Shown here piece after piece: positions 28,990 to 41,230 of a stretch of 64,000 nucleotides of DNA. Position numbers and translations under genes: made by a program. The DNA is from Trissonchulus latispiculum (Eukaryota; Nematoda; Enoplea; Enoplida; Ironidae): NCBI GenBank assembly GCA_030248195.1, contig JASAND010016576.1:1-64000 (forward strand). Reading direction: 5' to 3'. The notes under the pieces were generated by a model. That model was not told the DNA's origin. It made no database searches and worked only from the letters and a program-made list of their open reading frames with translations. Position 1 is the first letter of the stretch. Each line of letters opens with the position of its first letter.

Positions 28990-29940
28990 ATGCCTCGTCG
29001 AGGTCAACGAAGGGGGAGGCGCCAGGAGTCGCCGGAACCAACTTTGTCGGACGATGATTCAATTGAAAATGTAAGTGTCTCCGGTAGACAGTTTTTACAG
29101 TTAAATGCTATCCCTCCTCCGCCCAAGCTTTCTTGTTCTACCAACCAAAATGTGCGAGATTGGTTTAAAGGGTATAAACGATATTCAGAGGCACAAATGT
29201 GGTCCCCAGCTCACTGCGCATTCTTCCTACATTTCTGGAAGGTATGGCCGCCAGAATATTTAACAGGTTAACAGGGGAGGAAGTCTTCAAATTCAGTGCA
29301 GACTACGTCAAGAAAATTTGTCCTCCAAATGAGGCGTGCCTCAGGTGGTGCGAGCTGCAAGACTGTCAACACAAAATACAGAATTTGTGAAATTACAGAA
29401 TCAGTTACAGAATTTGTGGATCGCTTGCAGCGGCTACTAGAGCTGGCACGGCCTGATATGTATGACCAGTCTGCAGACAAAGAATCAATCTTTGCCATAT
29501 ATTCGTAAAATTTTGATAAAGCAGAACCCTGAAAATTTTGAAAGCTCTTGAACTGGCTAGAAAAGAGGAGTACTCTCGCAAATTGTTTCCAAATCCTGAA
29601 CAGTCTTCTGAGGTATCACTGCTTAACAAGAGTTGAAAACCGTTCAAGAGCAAAATGGTAAGATTATGTCTGTCTTAGAAAAGTTTCAAAAACAGGCAGC
29701 TGTTGCAGCAGTGACTGCGCCAACGAACGCCGAGACTGCGCACGTTTTGCAAACTTGTAGCATGCTGGAGAACCAGGTGCAGAATTTAGGTCGTCAGGTG
29801 CAGCACTTAGCCGATCAGTTTGCAGCTCTCACAGCTAAGGAGACGAGCGTAAAGCAAGTGGACCGCAGTGGCAGCAGTCAAAATTACTATCACTGTGGTG
29901 ATAGTGGTCATTGAGCGGCGCATTGTCCAAGCTGTTGCAT
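28990..29940 (+). pseudogene. Ty3/Gypsy gag remnant
   Basis: Starts MPRRGQRRGRRQESPEPTLS at 28990 and continues through several frames because of shifts (WFKGYKRYSEAQMWSPAHCA; EGMAARIFNRLTGEEVFKFS; VTEFVDRLQRLLELARPD). It ends in a damaged CCHC zinc knuckle near 29890-29930: Y replaces the first cysteine and a stop follows the histidine (YHCGDSGH, stop, AAHC). The gag of a Gypsy-type element, no longer functional. Confidence 0.75.
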
Positions 29941-30156
29941 AAACTCTAGTTATGCGGTGGGTGGATCCACGTATGTGCTGTGCGCAGGTGCTTCTGGTGC
30001 CAGAGGCACGTCTCGGGGAAACTAGCTTGTCCTGCTCCTGCCCGGGATGGAGTTAGGTTTAACCTTGTGATTCGTTTGTACAGAATCAGAATTTTTTGTT
30101 CTCTGTTCCTAAAGTTAGTGTAGATAGTTTTGACAGTAGTTTGACATCAGAATGTT

Positions 30157-30513
30157 TTGTTCTCTGTTCCTAAAGTTAGTGTAGATAGTTTTGACAGTAG
30201 TTTGACTTTTGAGTCCGATATTGTTCTTAATTCAAAGCCTCAGCGCATGGCTTCTTGTTGTTCATTGTCTGCCGTATCTTATCCTGTTTTTGTTAACTCT
30301 AATGTGAATGGTATTTTTTGTAAAGCTTTGGTTGACACGGGTTCCGGCCCTAGCATAATTAGCAAATCTTTTTGGGAAAAAGTTTCAAAGTTACCTCTGA
30401 CCCCCTATAACAGCACGCCCCAGACCGTTACAGGCAGTCCAGTTTTAGGTTCTTGCAAATCCCGCGTGGCACTTTCAGGCGAAAAGTTTGAGGTTGGTTT
30501 TTTAGTTGTTTAA
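30157..30513 (+). pseudogene. Gypsy aspartic protease region
   Basis: The frame contains VFVNSNVNGIFCKALVDTGS, in which LVDTGS is the retropepsin active site, followed by PSIISKSFWEKVSKLPL. It stops at 30513. A direct tandem duplication of about 65 bp (30086-30207) lies at its start. Confidence 0.75.
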
Positions 30514-30628
30514 AATACAACCATAGACTGCATTCTGGGAGCGTCATTTCTCGGGAACCATAAGATAATTGTCAATTTTGAAGAAGGAACTCTAATCAAA
30601 AATACCAAGAGTACATAATAGAATAAGA

Positions 30629-30836
30629 GTATGAAACTCTTACGCTACTATGTACTAAACATGCGTGACATGCTCGGGTCGCTAACTCGGGACCCCCCCC
30701 CCCCCCGAAAGTCTCGGGGGGGGGTCCCAACCTACACTAATTACATGCACTACATTACACGTTCGGGGGGGTCCAGAGTTAGCGACCCGAGCATGTCAAG
30801 CATGCTTAGTACATAGTAGCGTAAGAGTTTCACTAT
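30629..30836. mobile_element. 208-bp foldback MITE inserted in the Gypsy remnant
   Basis: Nearly perfect inverted arms of about 58 bp (TGAAACTCTTACGCTACTAT on the left, ATAGTAGCGTAAGAGTTTCA on the right), each running inward to GACATGCTCGGGTCGCTAAC or its complement. The centre contains a run of 14 C and a run of 9 G. It interrupts the retroelement between protease and reverse transcriptase. TA at both borders suggests a Tc1/mariner-type target, unproven. Confidence 0.8.
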
Positions 30837-31475
30837 CTAGGTTCAATGGCAATACCAAACTTCCGAACTCTCAAATCCACAGTTCCTCGTATCTTGGTAA
30901 CGAAACCAGTCCAGTTGTACTTTCTGATGACCTTGTGCTACCTCCTTTTTCTGAAGCCTTGGCCGCCGGTATAATTACTCGGCGAGTAGCCGGAGTTTCC
31001 AATAGTCTGCTTATGGAACCTATTGTTTCAAATTTCTCTGATTCCAAGCAGCAGTTCTTGCTGGGTAGATGTGCCGTCTCTAGGAGCAGGCACATTCCTT
31101 TGCGCTTAGCGAACCCCATAAAACACAGAACTAGTTCTGCACCTTGGGCTGACAGTCGGCACTGCGTCTGCTCATTTGGGAGTTAACGCGGTTAAAGAGG
31201 ACACTCTTTCTTGTAACGCAGTGAACTCTGCCTCAACGGCAGAGCATTCCAGTGAGAACGTTCCGGTTTCAGCCCCATCAAGCCCAGCAGTGCCCCTTGG
31301 AACTTAAGTAACGCTAAGGCTCAATTGTCGCCACAGGAATATGATCAGCTGGTTCAACTCCTTATGGAGTATTCTGATAGGTTTTCAACCGGAGATTATG
31401 ACATGGGTTGGACCAATGTCATAGAGCATCGTATCGAAACCACATCAGATCAGCCGATAAAATTGCAGCACTACG

Positions 31476-32270
31476 GTGAGCCCCGAATCTAGGAAGAAGG
31501 TAATAAAAGAAAATGTGCAGAGCATGTTAGAACGTGGTATCATTAGTCCAAGTACTAGTCCATGGGCTTCGCCCATAGTTATTGTAAAGAAGAAGGATGG
31601 TAGTGACAGGTTTTGTATAGATTTCCGTCGTCTTAATGCCGTCACCGTAAAAGACTCTCATCCTATACCTGGGATTGACGAGCCGCTAGATACGCTAGGG
31701 TCCGCTAAATATTTCACAAGTTTAGATCTATGTTCAGGCTACTGGCAAATACCCATGGCGGAGAAGGACAAAGAGAAAACCGCCTTTATCTGCCAGAACG
31801 GTCTCTACCAGTTTAAGGTCATGCCGTTTGGACTGTGTAATGCTGCAGCGACGTTCCAACGGATGATGCAGTTTGTTCTTAGTGGATTATCTAGCAAAAT
31901 CTGGTTAGTTTATATTGATGACATCATCGTCTTTTCGGAAACATTTGAGGAACAGATGGTTCTGCTTCGCGAGGTCCTAGAGCGATTGAGGTCGGCAAAC
32001 CTCAAGCTCAAGGGAAAGAAATGCTCATTTTGTCAGTTACAGGTAGTGTACCTCGGACATCTGGTGAGTGCCAAGGTCGTCCAGCCCGATCCTGCCAAAA
32101 CCGAAGCTTCAGTAAGTTGACCGCTCCGAGGAGTGCTAAGGAGGCGCGAAGTGTTCTTGTTCTAGCTTCCCACCATCGTCATTTCATTCCGAACTCGTCG
32201 CATGTCACTGAACCCATCTCCAGGCTTCTGAGAAAGAACGTTCCGTTCCGGTGGAGTAGTGAGTAGAGAG
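31476..32270 (+). pseudogene. Gypsy reverse transcriptase (truncated pol)
   Basis: 31476-32120 is a nearly complete RT core: GIISPSTSPWASPIVIVKKK, DFRRLNAVTVKDSHPIPGID, KTAFICQNGLYQFKVMPFGL and the catalytic LVYIDDIIVF, then NLKLKGKKCSFCQ and YLGHLVS. A frameshift at about 32105 leads into the connection region (APRSAKEARSVLVLASHHRH), and homology ends near 32266 (FRWSSE). RNase H and integrase are missing. The reading before 31476 is also broken. A dead 5' part of a Ty3/Gypsy element. Confidence 0.85.
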
Positions 32271-33103
32271 GATTTGTAAAGAGTGTCAAATTTGTTCCAT
32301 GTTTTGATATTACAAATTGACCCGCCGAAACAAAAGCGGGTCGCGGGTACGGGTCAGGTGGGTGCGGGTCAAGGGTAGGCGAGTCGCTTGTACCCGCGCG
32401 TCATGACTTTCGACAAACTTCCAACTAACAATCTCTTGCGGCAATTGATTCAATGAGAAGTCACACAAAACGGAGCAATTTTATAAAGACAGAAACGATT
32501 AATTTGTACTAATCTCGATCTGTAAGCAAATAACATCATTGTGCACTGTGATCGTATATACAGTTCTGCTTGCTATGCCTGACTGACCGGATTGTACAGC
32601 CTAGGAGCTTACAATTCCTATGTTATTTTTAAATGATAACATAGAAACGTCGTTTCGTCTCCCGGCAATCAAAGCCAATTAAATGTTGTTAACGTGATGT
32701 TAAGCAATTATTCCGATTTACAAAACATTTATGCCCAAGCGCAGTCTCCAAGCGCAAAATGCAAAAGCGTAGAAAATAACTTATACAACTCCTTTGCACT
32801 TTTACTGTGTAAAGACTGTGCATATAAATCAGATAATGATAATATAAAACTTAGTTATACGCACGCTGCACGCTGGGAGGCCTGCCCTAATCTAAGTTGC
32901 TGAAGCATACAGTTCACTGCATGCTTCAGCAGTGTGTACAGCAGAGCTCCAACCTAGACAGCTCTACTGCACACCAAAAAATAAGCCTCCCAGCCATGGC
33001 AAGCAATGAGATTGCTGCCACTTTACAGTGAAATTTGTCTAGACATAACTATCAGCTGCAACATAAACGAGTAAGGTTTCATCAATTAAGGATAGGTTTA
33101 ATC
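32271..33103. other. Intergenic, includes GGGTC-rich patch
   Basis: The patch at 32325-32405 mirrors that at 28180. A short hairpin (CTGAAGCAT and ATGCTTCAG) lies at 32899-32929. Nothing else recognised. Confidence 0.4.
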
Positions 33104-33290
33104 GTTGTATATGTACTTTACAACACACCTTAGCGCTGTTCACTAATTGCTACTGCGCACGTCGCATGGGAAGCCCTCGTGCGTGGCACTCGTGCGCTTC
33201 GCGCACTCGTGCCCCACACTCGGAGCTTCCCACACGGCGTGCGTATAAATCAGTGAATGCACGCTAAGGTGTGCTATAAAGTATACTTAT
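33104..33290. repeat. Large imperfect palindrome
   Basis: CACACCTTAGCG at 33125 pairs with CGCTAAGGTGTG near 33262, and pairing continues inward (TGGGAAGC and GCTTCCCA; GGCACTCGTGCGC and the complementary GCGCACTCGTGCC) to a centre at about GTGCGCTTCGCGCAC. Probably a small foldback MITE. GC-rich compared with its surroundings. Confidence 0.75.
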
Positions 33291-33779
33291 TCTATATATT
33301 AGTACTTTACCTGCTTCAGACTTGTGTTTTAAGCCTGCTGGCAAAATCGTTCGCGGACAGTCGCCTGCTGTCGACTCTCCCTCATCGGCCGGCTTAAGTC
33401 ATTAAGGTGTTAAGTGCCAAGCATTTACAAATACACAGGAATCCAGTATACACATCGTAGGTTGTTTTTCTATGCATGACAAACTAATGTGTGGAAAAAC
33501 TGGCATGAATATGTATATGAATGAAGAAAAAACCTCCATTATATGAACAAGAGCAACTAAGCCTACATAAGCCACTGAACCTACCAACGAGGAAAAACTG
33601 AAAATCTGGTCATCTACAAAACGACATAAGTGTGCATAAGTATAAATGCAATTTATACAGTAAACGAACTAGTTAAAGACGAAAGGCATAAAATAAACTA
33701 ACCGCAAGAAATGGAAAATAACAATGTGTTGATGGAAAAATAGAAACTCTTACTATTAACGTGTATTAACTTACCTTAA

Positions 33780-34786
33780 GGTGCTGGTATCGCTTTGTGT
33801 AAATTTGACCCTATAGGCTTTATTTCTTTATGAAAGTGGATGAAACTTTCCAAATATACTATTTCGGTGCTCTTTAACATTCTGGGACCAGTCCCGCATT
33901 TTTAGGTGCAAAGATAAGAAATTTTTGGTTTTTGCCATTATTCTCTCAGTACATAGTCGAGACACCGGATTGGTTGGTATGGCTGGATAGAGGGCACAGA
34001 AATGAACATTTTTGCTTTTACAACTTTTGAGCTATCTCTAGTGGTTAAGTCAGTATAAGCAAAAAACGATTTTTGGGGTCCAAAAATGGCCGTTTTCGAG
34101 AAAATCAGTTTTTGCAAAATTACTGCCAAATCATATGGACAATTTCGGTTTACTTATACTCGATCGATACAGAGTCTCATTGCACATTTTATCAATGCCT
34201 ATTAGCCGGAGTTTGTTTCTCTAAGCTAGAGATTTGGCAGAAAAACGATTTTGGCAAAACTGCGATTATTTTGTTTTGAACATCGATTTCTCAAAACCTA
34301 CCCAATCGATTGGCGTGATTTTTGGCAGGATGGGAATTCGCACTATTGCGGAGGGACATTTTTCTTGGTTTGAGCTAAAACATCTCCAGTTTCGAAAAAA
34401 CGCAATGCAAAGTTGCGAAATTTCGTGTCACCGCACATTTAGTGGATTTTCTTGACCGTTAAGACCTGCTGAGCCAAATCCAAAAAAATGTCCCTCGGCC
34501 CACATGTCCTTTAGAGAACAGCACATGAAAAAGTTTCGGCCGATTCCACAGTTTTGAGAAATCGATGTTCAAAAATTTTTGGCCTGTATTCTGCCTGTAA
34601 GATGTAAGTATGTCAGTCAATTTTTGCTATTTTTTGTCAATTTTGCTAGTTTCGTACTTTTATGAGAATCTACATATTATAAGCTTTAAAATGATGTATA
34701 AAGCTCTTTCCAACTCGCAAAATTGCGAAAGTTATAGCGTTTCAAAATATACCCACAAAAGCACTGCACAAAGGGATACCAGCACC
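33780..34786. mobile_element. 1007-bp TTAA-flanked element, copy 1
   Basis: Inverted ends GGTGCTGGTATCGCTTTGTG and (TG)CACAAAGGGATACCAGCACC, flanked on both sides by TTAA (33776-33779 and 34787-34790). TTAA duplication is the piggyBac-type signature. The body has no transposase; its open frames are short. A copy of identical length lies in the opposite orientation at 39604-40610. Confidence 0.85.
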
Positions 34787-34790
34787 TTAA

Positions 34791-35190
34791 GAAAACAATA
34801 AGTCTGAAATGATCGAATAGTCTGTTTTTAGTTTGCGACATCCACTAGCTCCAAAGGTGTATAGCCTGTGCATGATTGAATGGCTGCGCAAAAGACAACG
34901 AAGCGTAAATGTTTTCCCCAGTTCTTAAAACAAATACATTTGACCACCAGTCTAAGAGGCCGTAAAGCTCCTTGGCTAGAAAGCAACACCTGTCGGCGGC
35001 CATGTTGCTTGACTATTTATCCACAAACAGGCTTGCAATTAGCTCACAATTAGCTCAGCTGCTACCTTACGAACAAGAGAGAATTAGGATACTTCAAGTA
35101 ATTCATGAAGCTACTATGTGCCGGTTTTTTCTTGCTCTCGTTGACAAGGCCTCTATTGCGTCGACTCCTACTCCCTCAGAGGCCTTTCAA
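34791..35190. other. Intergenic, nothing recognised
   Basis: An open frame at 34972-35229 (+) has no motif I recognise and sits opposite a retroelement integrase fragment. Confidence 0.35.
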
Positions 35191-35421
35191 CTAGCATTGG
35201 AACCCATGACACTTTACCACCAGTGGTAATTTATGGGACTGGCAAGCATTGCAAGTAACACAGCCGATTTTGACATCTCTAGCTAAGTGTCGCCGCCAGT
35301 AGTAAGACTTATTTATTTTACCAAATATTTTTCTGCATCTAGACGTCCCGATAAGTGCGTCTGTCAAAACATTCTGACTTCGGACAAATGACCGGATTCC
35401 GAGCAATTTGGCAGTTTGCAC
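35191..35421 (-). pseudogene. Fragment of a retroelement integrase (H2C2 zinc-binding region)
   Basis: Minus strand reads VLTDALIGTSRCRKIFGKIN, SYYWRRHLARDV and then IGCVTCNACQSHK. The YYW..L..DV...V..C..CQ..K pattern is the N-terminal zinc-binding domain of Gypsy-type integrases, with the usual upstream histidine position altered. No other part of the element is seen nearby. Confidence 0.6.
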
Positions 35422-38014
35422 GCGCTATGGAAATCGGCCAAGAAAACCTGCCATTCGTTTCGGAAATTGCTACTTGTGTTTCAGTGCAGCAAGACTCTAT
35501 GGACTCTTGCTCTTGTGTTTAAAATTTAGCAGGTTGTGTAAATTCATAGCCAAATTACATAGGGAAGCTGCCATTCGTAATGGAATTTTGCTGTCTGTTT
35601 CGCTTTTCGGAATGCTGCCCAGGAAACTGCCAACTGTGATCGGATTCTTTCGTTTGTGATTCCTGTTTATTTTCAATTCCGAAGAAAGTTGTTGTCGAGT
35701 ATTCCGGTGCGGATAGAATCAGAGTGCGGAATCAGAATTTTTTGATAGAAAAGGAAGAGATTTTACGAGTTCTTGCATTTAGTTTGCAAATCATCCGGTA
35801 CCATACTGGACAAATCTTTGCGCCCAGTTTTCCTCAGGAGTCCCTGGCATAAATCTCAAAATTGATAATGTACACACCCCGGGATAATTTCCGCTGCGTC
35901 CGTTCATCCTGTTCGATACGCCATGACAGAACGCGTCTTTAGCTTGTGCGGCTATAGGATGAAAATTGACAAAGCTGTATTACCACCTTGCTTATACAAT
36001 GGTAGGGCGTCAAAATTTGAAATTTTATGGACGATCAATCATCATATACCCGTCGTACTCCTGCAATTCTGATATCCTCGTTTGCAGCTTCACGGACGGA
36101 GTTTTTGAAACTTAAAGGCAACTTTCGCTTCGACTGGATTGGGATCAATAGCCACATTAAATTTCATATTATATATATATACGTCCTAAGTTACCATAAT
36201 GCTCACACAATTGCGAAAGCTTACTTTTCAAAGGTAGAGAGGAGCCTCTCTGAAGTACTCTGACTACTAGGGAAAAGATTACTTTCTCTGTATTGTCTAT
36301 ATTCTAGTACAACAGCACCTATCCAATTCCAATCGCGTCTGTCTGAATGCAGAACGAAGGGAGAAATCTGGAGCGCTGATGATCGGAGCAGCGGTAAACA
36401 TGTTCTAAACTGCAGAACATTCTTCAGAACAACGTGGAGAGCAGCAAAATGGAGCGTTTGTGTTAAGCATACCGAGGTTCATCTACCCAGGCTAGCTTAG
36501 TTACGAATTTTGTACAGTATGGAAGCATACCCTAGAAAGATTTCAACTCTCGAATAATACTGGGTGCCGTCATTTTGGATGCCGTCGTTACCTGAGCTGG
36601 ACCTGGGTGTATTCCCTCTGTGCCAATCTGGACAAACACGCGTTTTTTGCTCTCCAGTTTAAGTTATGCATTCCACAGAGCTTAAAACACCAATTTCAGA
36701 GGTTCAAGATATGGCCTATGTGACTAAGATTGGAGGTTCGTGCGTAAGTGTGTGTATGTCGGAAGTAAAGGAACTAAACTGAAAAAAGACTTGAATTTAT
36801 TGTGAAGTCATTCCTAAAGAAATACCAGTATTTCATACAATTTCACAATACATATGCCCAAACAGACACCATAAATATTTTACAGTGAAGATGAAAAAGA
36901 TAAGTGTAGTACGGAACAAACCCTGTAGCAATCAGGAATTCCAAAGGTAAAAACACCAATGTGACCAAGACACGCGCGAACTACTCGGCCATAACAACCA
37001 CTCTCCGCAAAGTTGTCCCAATAACTGACTTAAAATTTTGACTCCGCGCCTTTTATAGTGCGCAATTAGCTAGTCAAGCCAAAGACGGTACACAAGAGCT
37101 TGCATTTACAGTGGTTGCATGAGTTTTCATTAATTTGCATAGACATCGACTGAAATTATAGAAATAACAGAAATATTTCCACACCTATATGTGGACAAGG
37201 CAGAATTTTCAAGAATCTTCCCTTAGATGTGTCATAAGAATTTGGAATTTCTTTCAAGTTGGGTGGTCCGTTGGGAAAAGTTTGGGTGTTGCAAAATTCA
37301 TATAAAAATCGTTTATGCGATTTTTTCGTTTACAAGATTAGAATACCAAACTGAATTTAGAAAACAAATGTGGAAATTTTTTAAATTCTGCATTTGGAAA
37401 AATTGAAAAATTTGGCCGCACGAAAATTTCAAGAGAGCCGAGAAAAATGCTTCACAGGCCGGGCTGGGACGGCTGCAGTCTCAAGCTCAGTCATTCTTTT
37501 TATTGCACAAAAACGTACGACATTTTCTGATATTTCACAACACAAAGTTTTTAGCTAAGCATTTCTTTGACAAGAGTAAAAGTAAAGCCAAAATTACTTG
37601 TTTATTTGTCATTTGTTGTTGTTCATTTAATACTATACATAAGCAACATTATGCTTTAAATTAGAAAATAAGCTTCTTCAGACTCCCACAACCTTCTTCA
37701 TAACAACTGAAATTTATTAGCACACACTAGAGTTCTGAGTTCTTTGTGAAATCCCCAGAGCCCAGAGGGGGGATGTGTTAGTTACCAAGAAGCATTGAAC
37801 TTCAGTCAAGTCTTCCATATAATGCAGAACGCAGGTTTAGATTTATTCATTATTCATAAACTCAGCTGTGCTAAAAACCCAGATAACTAGAAACGACGAA
37901 GATACTACTTCTCACCCTAGTTTTGCCCTCAATAGAATATCAACACTAAGTCTTTGCTCGTGAACGCCCAAGAAACTTGTTTCATTAAACTTGCATGGTT
38001 TACATGTGTTGTAT
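35422..38014. other. Intergenic, nothing recognised
   Basis: About 2.6 kb of AT-rich DNA without coding signal, RNA gene or repeat I can support. Confidence 0.45.
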
Positions 38015-38753
38015 GGGCTGTTGTACATTTTACGGGGACAGAAACCCCTGCCGTGCGTTAATTGCCTTTTTCCACTTGAAGTCAAAACTCAAAGACAATA
38101 GAGAGCTGAGAAGACTAGTTCAAAGGTAATGACCTCAACGACTGTCCCCGTAAAATGAATAGAAACGTTAAATCTGCCCCAGCATTCTAAATGGATTTAA
38201 GGAAGAGTTTAGTTTTGGAACAATATTAACACGAATTTGAACCACAGTATTAATTTAATAACAATTCAAGCAATTAAAATGAGTTTCAGGGTTTCATATT
38301 TTAAGAAAGCTTGAATTTAACAGATTTGTCAAAACAATTTAAAGGTTCTTTTATTTAATAAATGATGACTACTATACTATCTTAATAATGTAATGAATGA
38401 GAAACAATTACTATTGAGTTTATTAGAAATTTAACAATGTATATAAACATATGATTTAATGCATTTAAGTTAACTTAAGGTTTCTAATGGGTATGGTATT
38501 AAAGTTTTATGTAAGTTCCATATGCATGTTCTTTCGCAATTCAGTTATTAAAATGCCATTATCATGAAATCCATTTAGTTTGTGGGGACACAGATTTTAT
38601 ACGTTTCTATTCATTTTACGGGGACAGTCGTTGAGGTCATTGCCTTTGAACTAGTCTTTTCAGTTCTCTATTGTCTTTGAGTTTTGACTTCAAGCGGAAA
38701 AAGGCAATTAACGCATTGCAGGGGTTTCTGTCCCCGTAAAATGTACAACAGCC
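38015..38753. mobile_element. Foldback pair: two inverted 153-bp arms around a 432-bp spacer
   Basis: Left arm 38015-38168 and right arm 38601-38753 are complementary with few differences. Each arm is itself bounded by CATTTTACGGGGACAG and CTGTCCCCGTAAAATG, so each looks like a small MITE, and the complementarity extends a little beyond both borders (GGGCTGTTGTA; AATAGAAACGT). Either a foldback transposon or an inverted duplication. Confidence 0.8.
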
Positions 38754-39208
38754 GTTGTATGTAATCCCACGCAGGTCGGATGCAATGAATGAAAGTCACA
38801 CCTTTTACGCAATTAATTGCCATGTTAATGTATTGATATATTGATACATATTAATATATTGTTGTATTGATTAATTACTATATTGCAAAGACAAGACTGA
38901 CCGTACCTGGTGTCAGTCTTAACCACACATGACAAAGAAGAGACTCAGGGCCACACGGCAATACACTAACTGCGATGACTTGGTCCAGAGGCACAATTTT
39001 GAACGAGCAGTCTACTCGACTGGATTTGTAAGATAGAAAATTGGCTAACATTATCCTTAACGCAGTATCAAAGTACATTTCAAAAACTACTCATGCAGTT
39101 CGTACATAGATGCTGACAAGCCCACAATAATTGTAATGGCTTAGGCTCAACAAAACAGTTGTATAGATTTCTGAGAAAACATATTTTAAAGCCATTTATA
39201 GCGTCTAC

Positions 39209-40882
39209 TAGAGGCCTGCGGCCAAAATTCACGGGCCGGGCCGGGCCGCGGAACGAAGCTCACGGGCCTGGCCGGGCCACGGGCCGAGTTTCCGGCCTGC
39301 TCCCATTATTTTTGCGAGATTTTAATGAAAAATAACTCAAATGTTTACCTTCAAAGATTTTTGTACTTTTTGATCTCTAAGCTTAAAGTGCCGGGCATCT
39401 GACAGGCCAATTACACTAGGAAGAGTTCCGTATCATAATCTTCCTATCATCTACTCTTTGTAATGCTTATGCTCATTTCTTGATTCGTGAAAAGATACTC
39501 AAAAATTATCGTTTCAGATGTTGTCCAGCACAACCCCGTGGTTCAAAACATTCAACAAATTCAACAGACTTCAAACAGTTTAAATTTGGAAAACGCAGCT
39601 TAAGGTGCTGGTATCCTTTTGTGCAGTGCTTTTGTGGGTATATTTTGAAACGCTATAACTTTCGCAATTTTGCGAGTTGGAAAGAGCTTTATACATCATT
39701 TTAAAGCTTATAATATGTAGATTCTCATAAGAGTACGAAACTAGCAAAATTGGCAAAAAATAGCAAAAATTGTCTGACATACTAACATCTTACAGGCAGA
39801 ATACAGACCAAAAATTTTTGAACATCGATTTCTCAAAACTGTGGAATCGGCCGAAACTTTTTCTTGTGCTGTCCTATAAAGGACATGTGGGCCGAGGGAC
39901 ATTTTTTTGGATTTGGCTCAGCAGGTCTTAACGGTCAAGAAAATGCACTAAATGTGCGGTGACACAAAATTTCGCAACGTTGTATTGAGTTTTTTCGCAA
40001 CTGGAGAAGTTTTAGCTCAAACCAAGAAAAATGTCCCTCCGCAATAGTGCGAATTCTCATCTTGCCAAAAATCACGCAAATCGATTGGGTAGTTTTTGAG
40101 AAATCGATGTTCAAAACAAAATAATCGCAGTTTTGCCAAAATCGTTTTTCTGCCAAATCTCTAGCTTAGAGCAACAAACTCCGGCTAATAGGCATTGATA
40201 AAATGTGCAATGAGACTGTGTATCGATCGAGTATAAATAAACCAAAATTGTCCATATGATTTGGCAGTAATTTTGAAAAAACTGATTTTCTCGAAAACGG
40301 CCATTTTTGGACCCCAAAAACCGTTTTTTGCTTATACTGACTTAACCACTAGAGATAGCTCAAAAGTTGTAAAAGCAAAAATGTTCATTTCTGTGCCCTC
40401 TATCCAGCCATACCAACCAATCCGGTGTCTCGACTATGTACTGGGAGAATAATGGCAAAAACCAAAAATTTCTTATCTTTGCACCTAAAAATCCGGGACT
40501 GGTCCCAGACTGTTAAAGAGCACCGAAATAGTATATTTGGAAAGTTTCATCCACTTTCATAAAGAATTAAAGCCTACAGGATCAAATTTACACAAAGCGA
40601 TACCAGCACCTTAAACTATTAATTGCAAAAGTTTACGCTCAAAATTAATGTTAAATCTCTAAATTAAACAACATAGAAACTTCAACCTGAATTTCAATAA
40701 TAAATTTGGAATTTTTGAAAGTTTGCACTTTCTGAAAGAATTAAAATTGGTGGGCTGAACAATTGGCCGGGCCGGGCCGAGCGGGCCGAAACCTTTCACG
40801 GGCCGGTCCGGGCGGGCCGAGAAAAATTTTTCACGGGCCGGGCCGGGCCGGGCCGCAAAAATTCGGCCCGTGCAGGTCTCTA
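39209..40882. mobile_element. hAT-like MITE with GGGCCGGGCC subterminal repeats, interrupted by a TTAA element
   Basis: Ends TAGAGGCCTGC and GCAGGTCTCTA (one mismatch as inverted repeats), exactly flanked by GCGTCTAC (39201-39208 and 40883-40890), an 8-bp hAT-type duplication. Subterminal repeats are CACGGGCCGGGCC. The 1007-bp TTAA element at 39604-40610 is inserted inside; without it the element is 663 bp. Non-coding. Confidence 0.9.
39604..40610. mobile_element. 1007-bp TTAA-flanked element, copy 2 (inverted relative to copy 1)
   Basis: Same ends as copy 1 (GGTGCTGGTATC and GATACCAGCACC), flanked by TTAA at 39600-39603 and 40611-40614. Exactly the same length as copy 1 with only scattered differences, so both are fairly young. 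It is nested in the hAT-like MITE. Confidence 0.88.
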
Positions 40883-41229
40883 GCGTCTACGCCTTTGCCT
40901 GCGTCTGGAACTAATCTGTATTATTGTTGCTGCTGCGCCCGGGCACAGTAGATCAGTTCCATATAATCGATATTGAAGAAAATTTAATGCACAATTGAAG
41001 GGAAAGCCAAATGGCTTAGCAACTAGAAAATGGTAAAACATTACATATAGTGAATGGCATGGAATTCAAGTGAAAGTTGAAGGGAGGTTCACTTTCTCTT
41101 TTCTAAAGAAAACCTGCTTTACATTGAGTCTCACTTCGAGTTTATTACTCGAAACCAGTGATAATGTTATGATCAGCTCGTTATTCGTGAAAATTTAAAG
41201 TTGCAGTTTTATTGCAATAATTACTACAA

Positions 41230-41230
41230 T

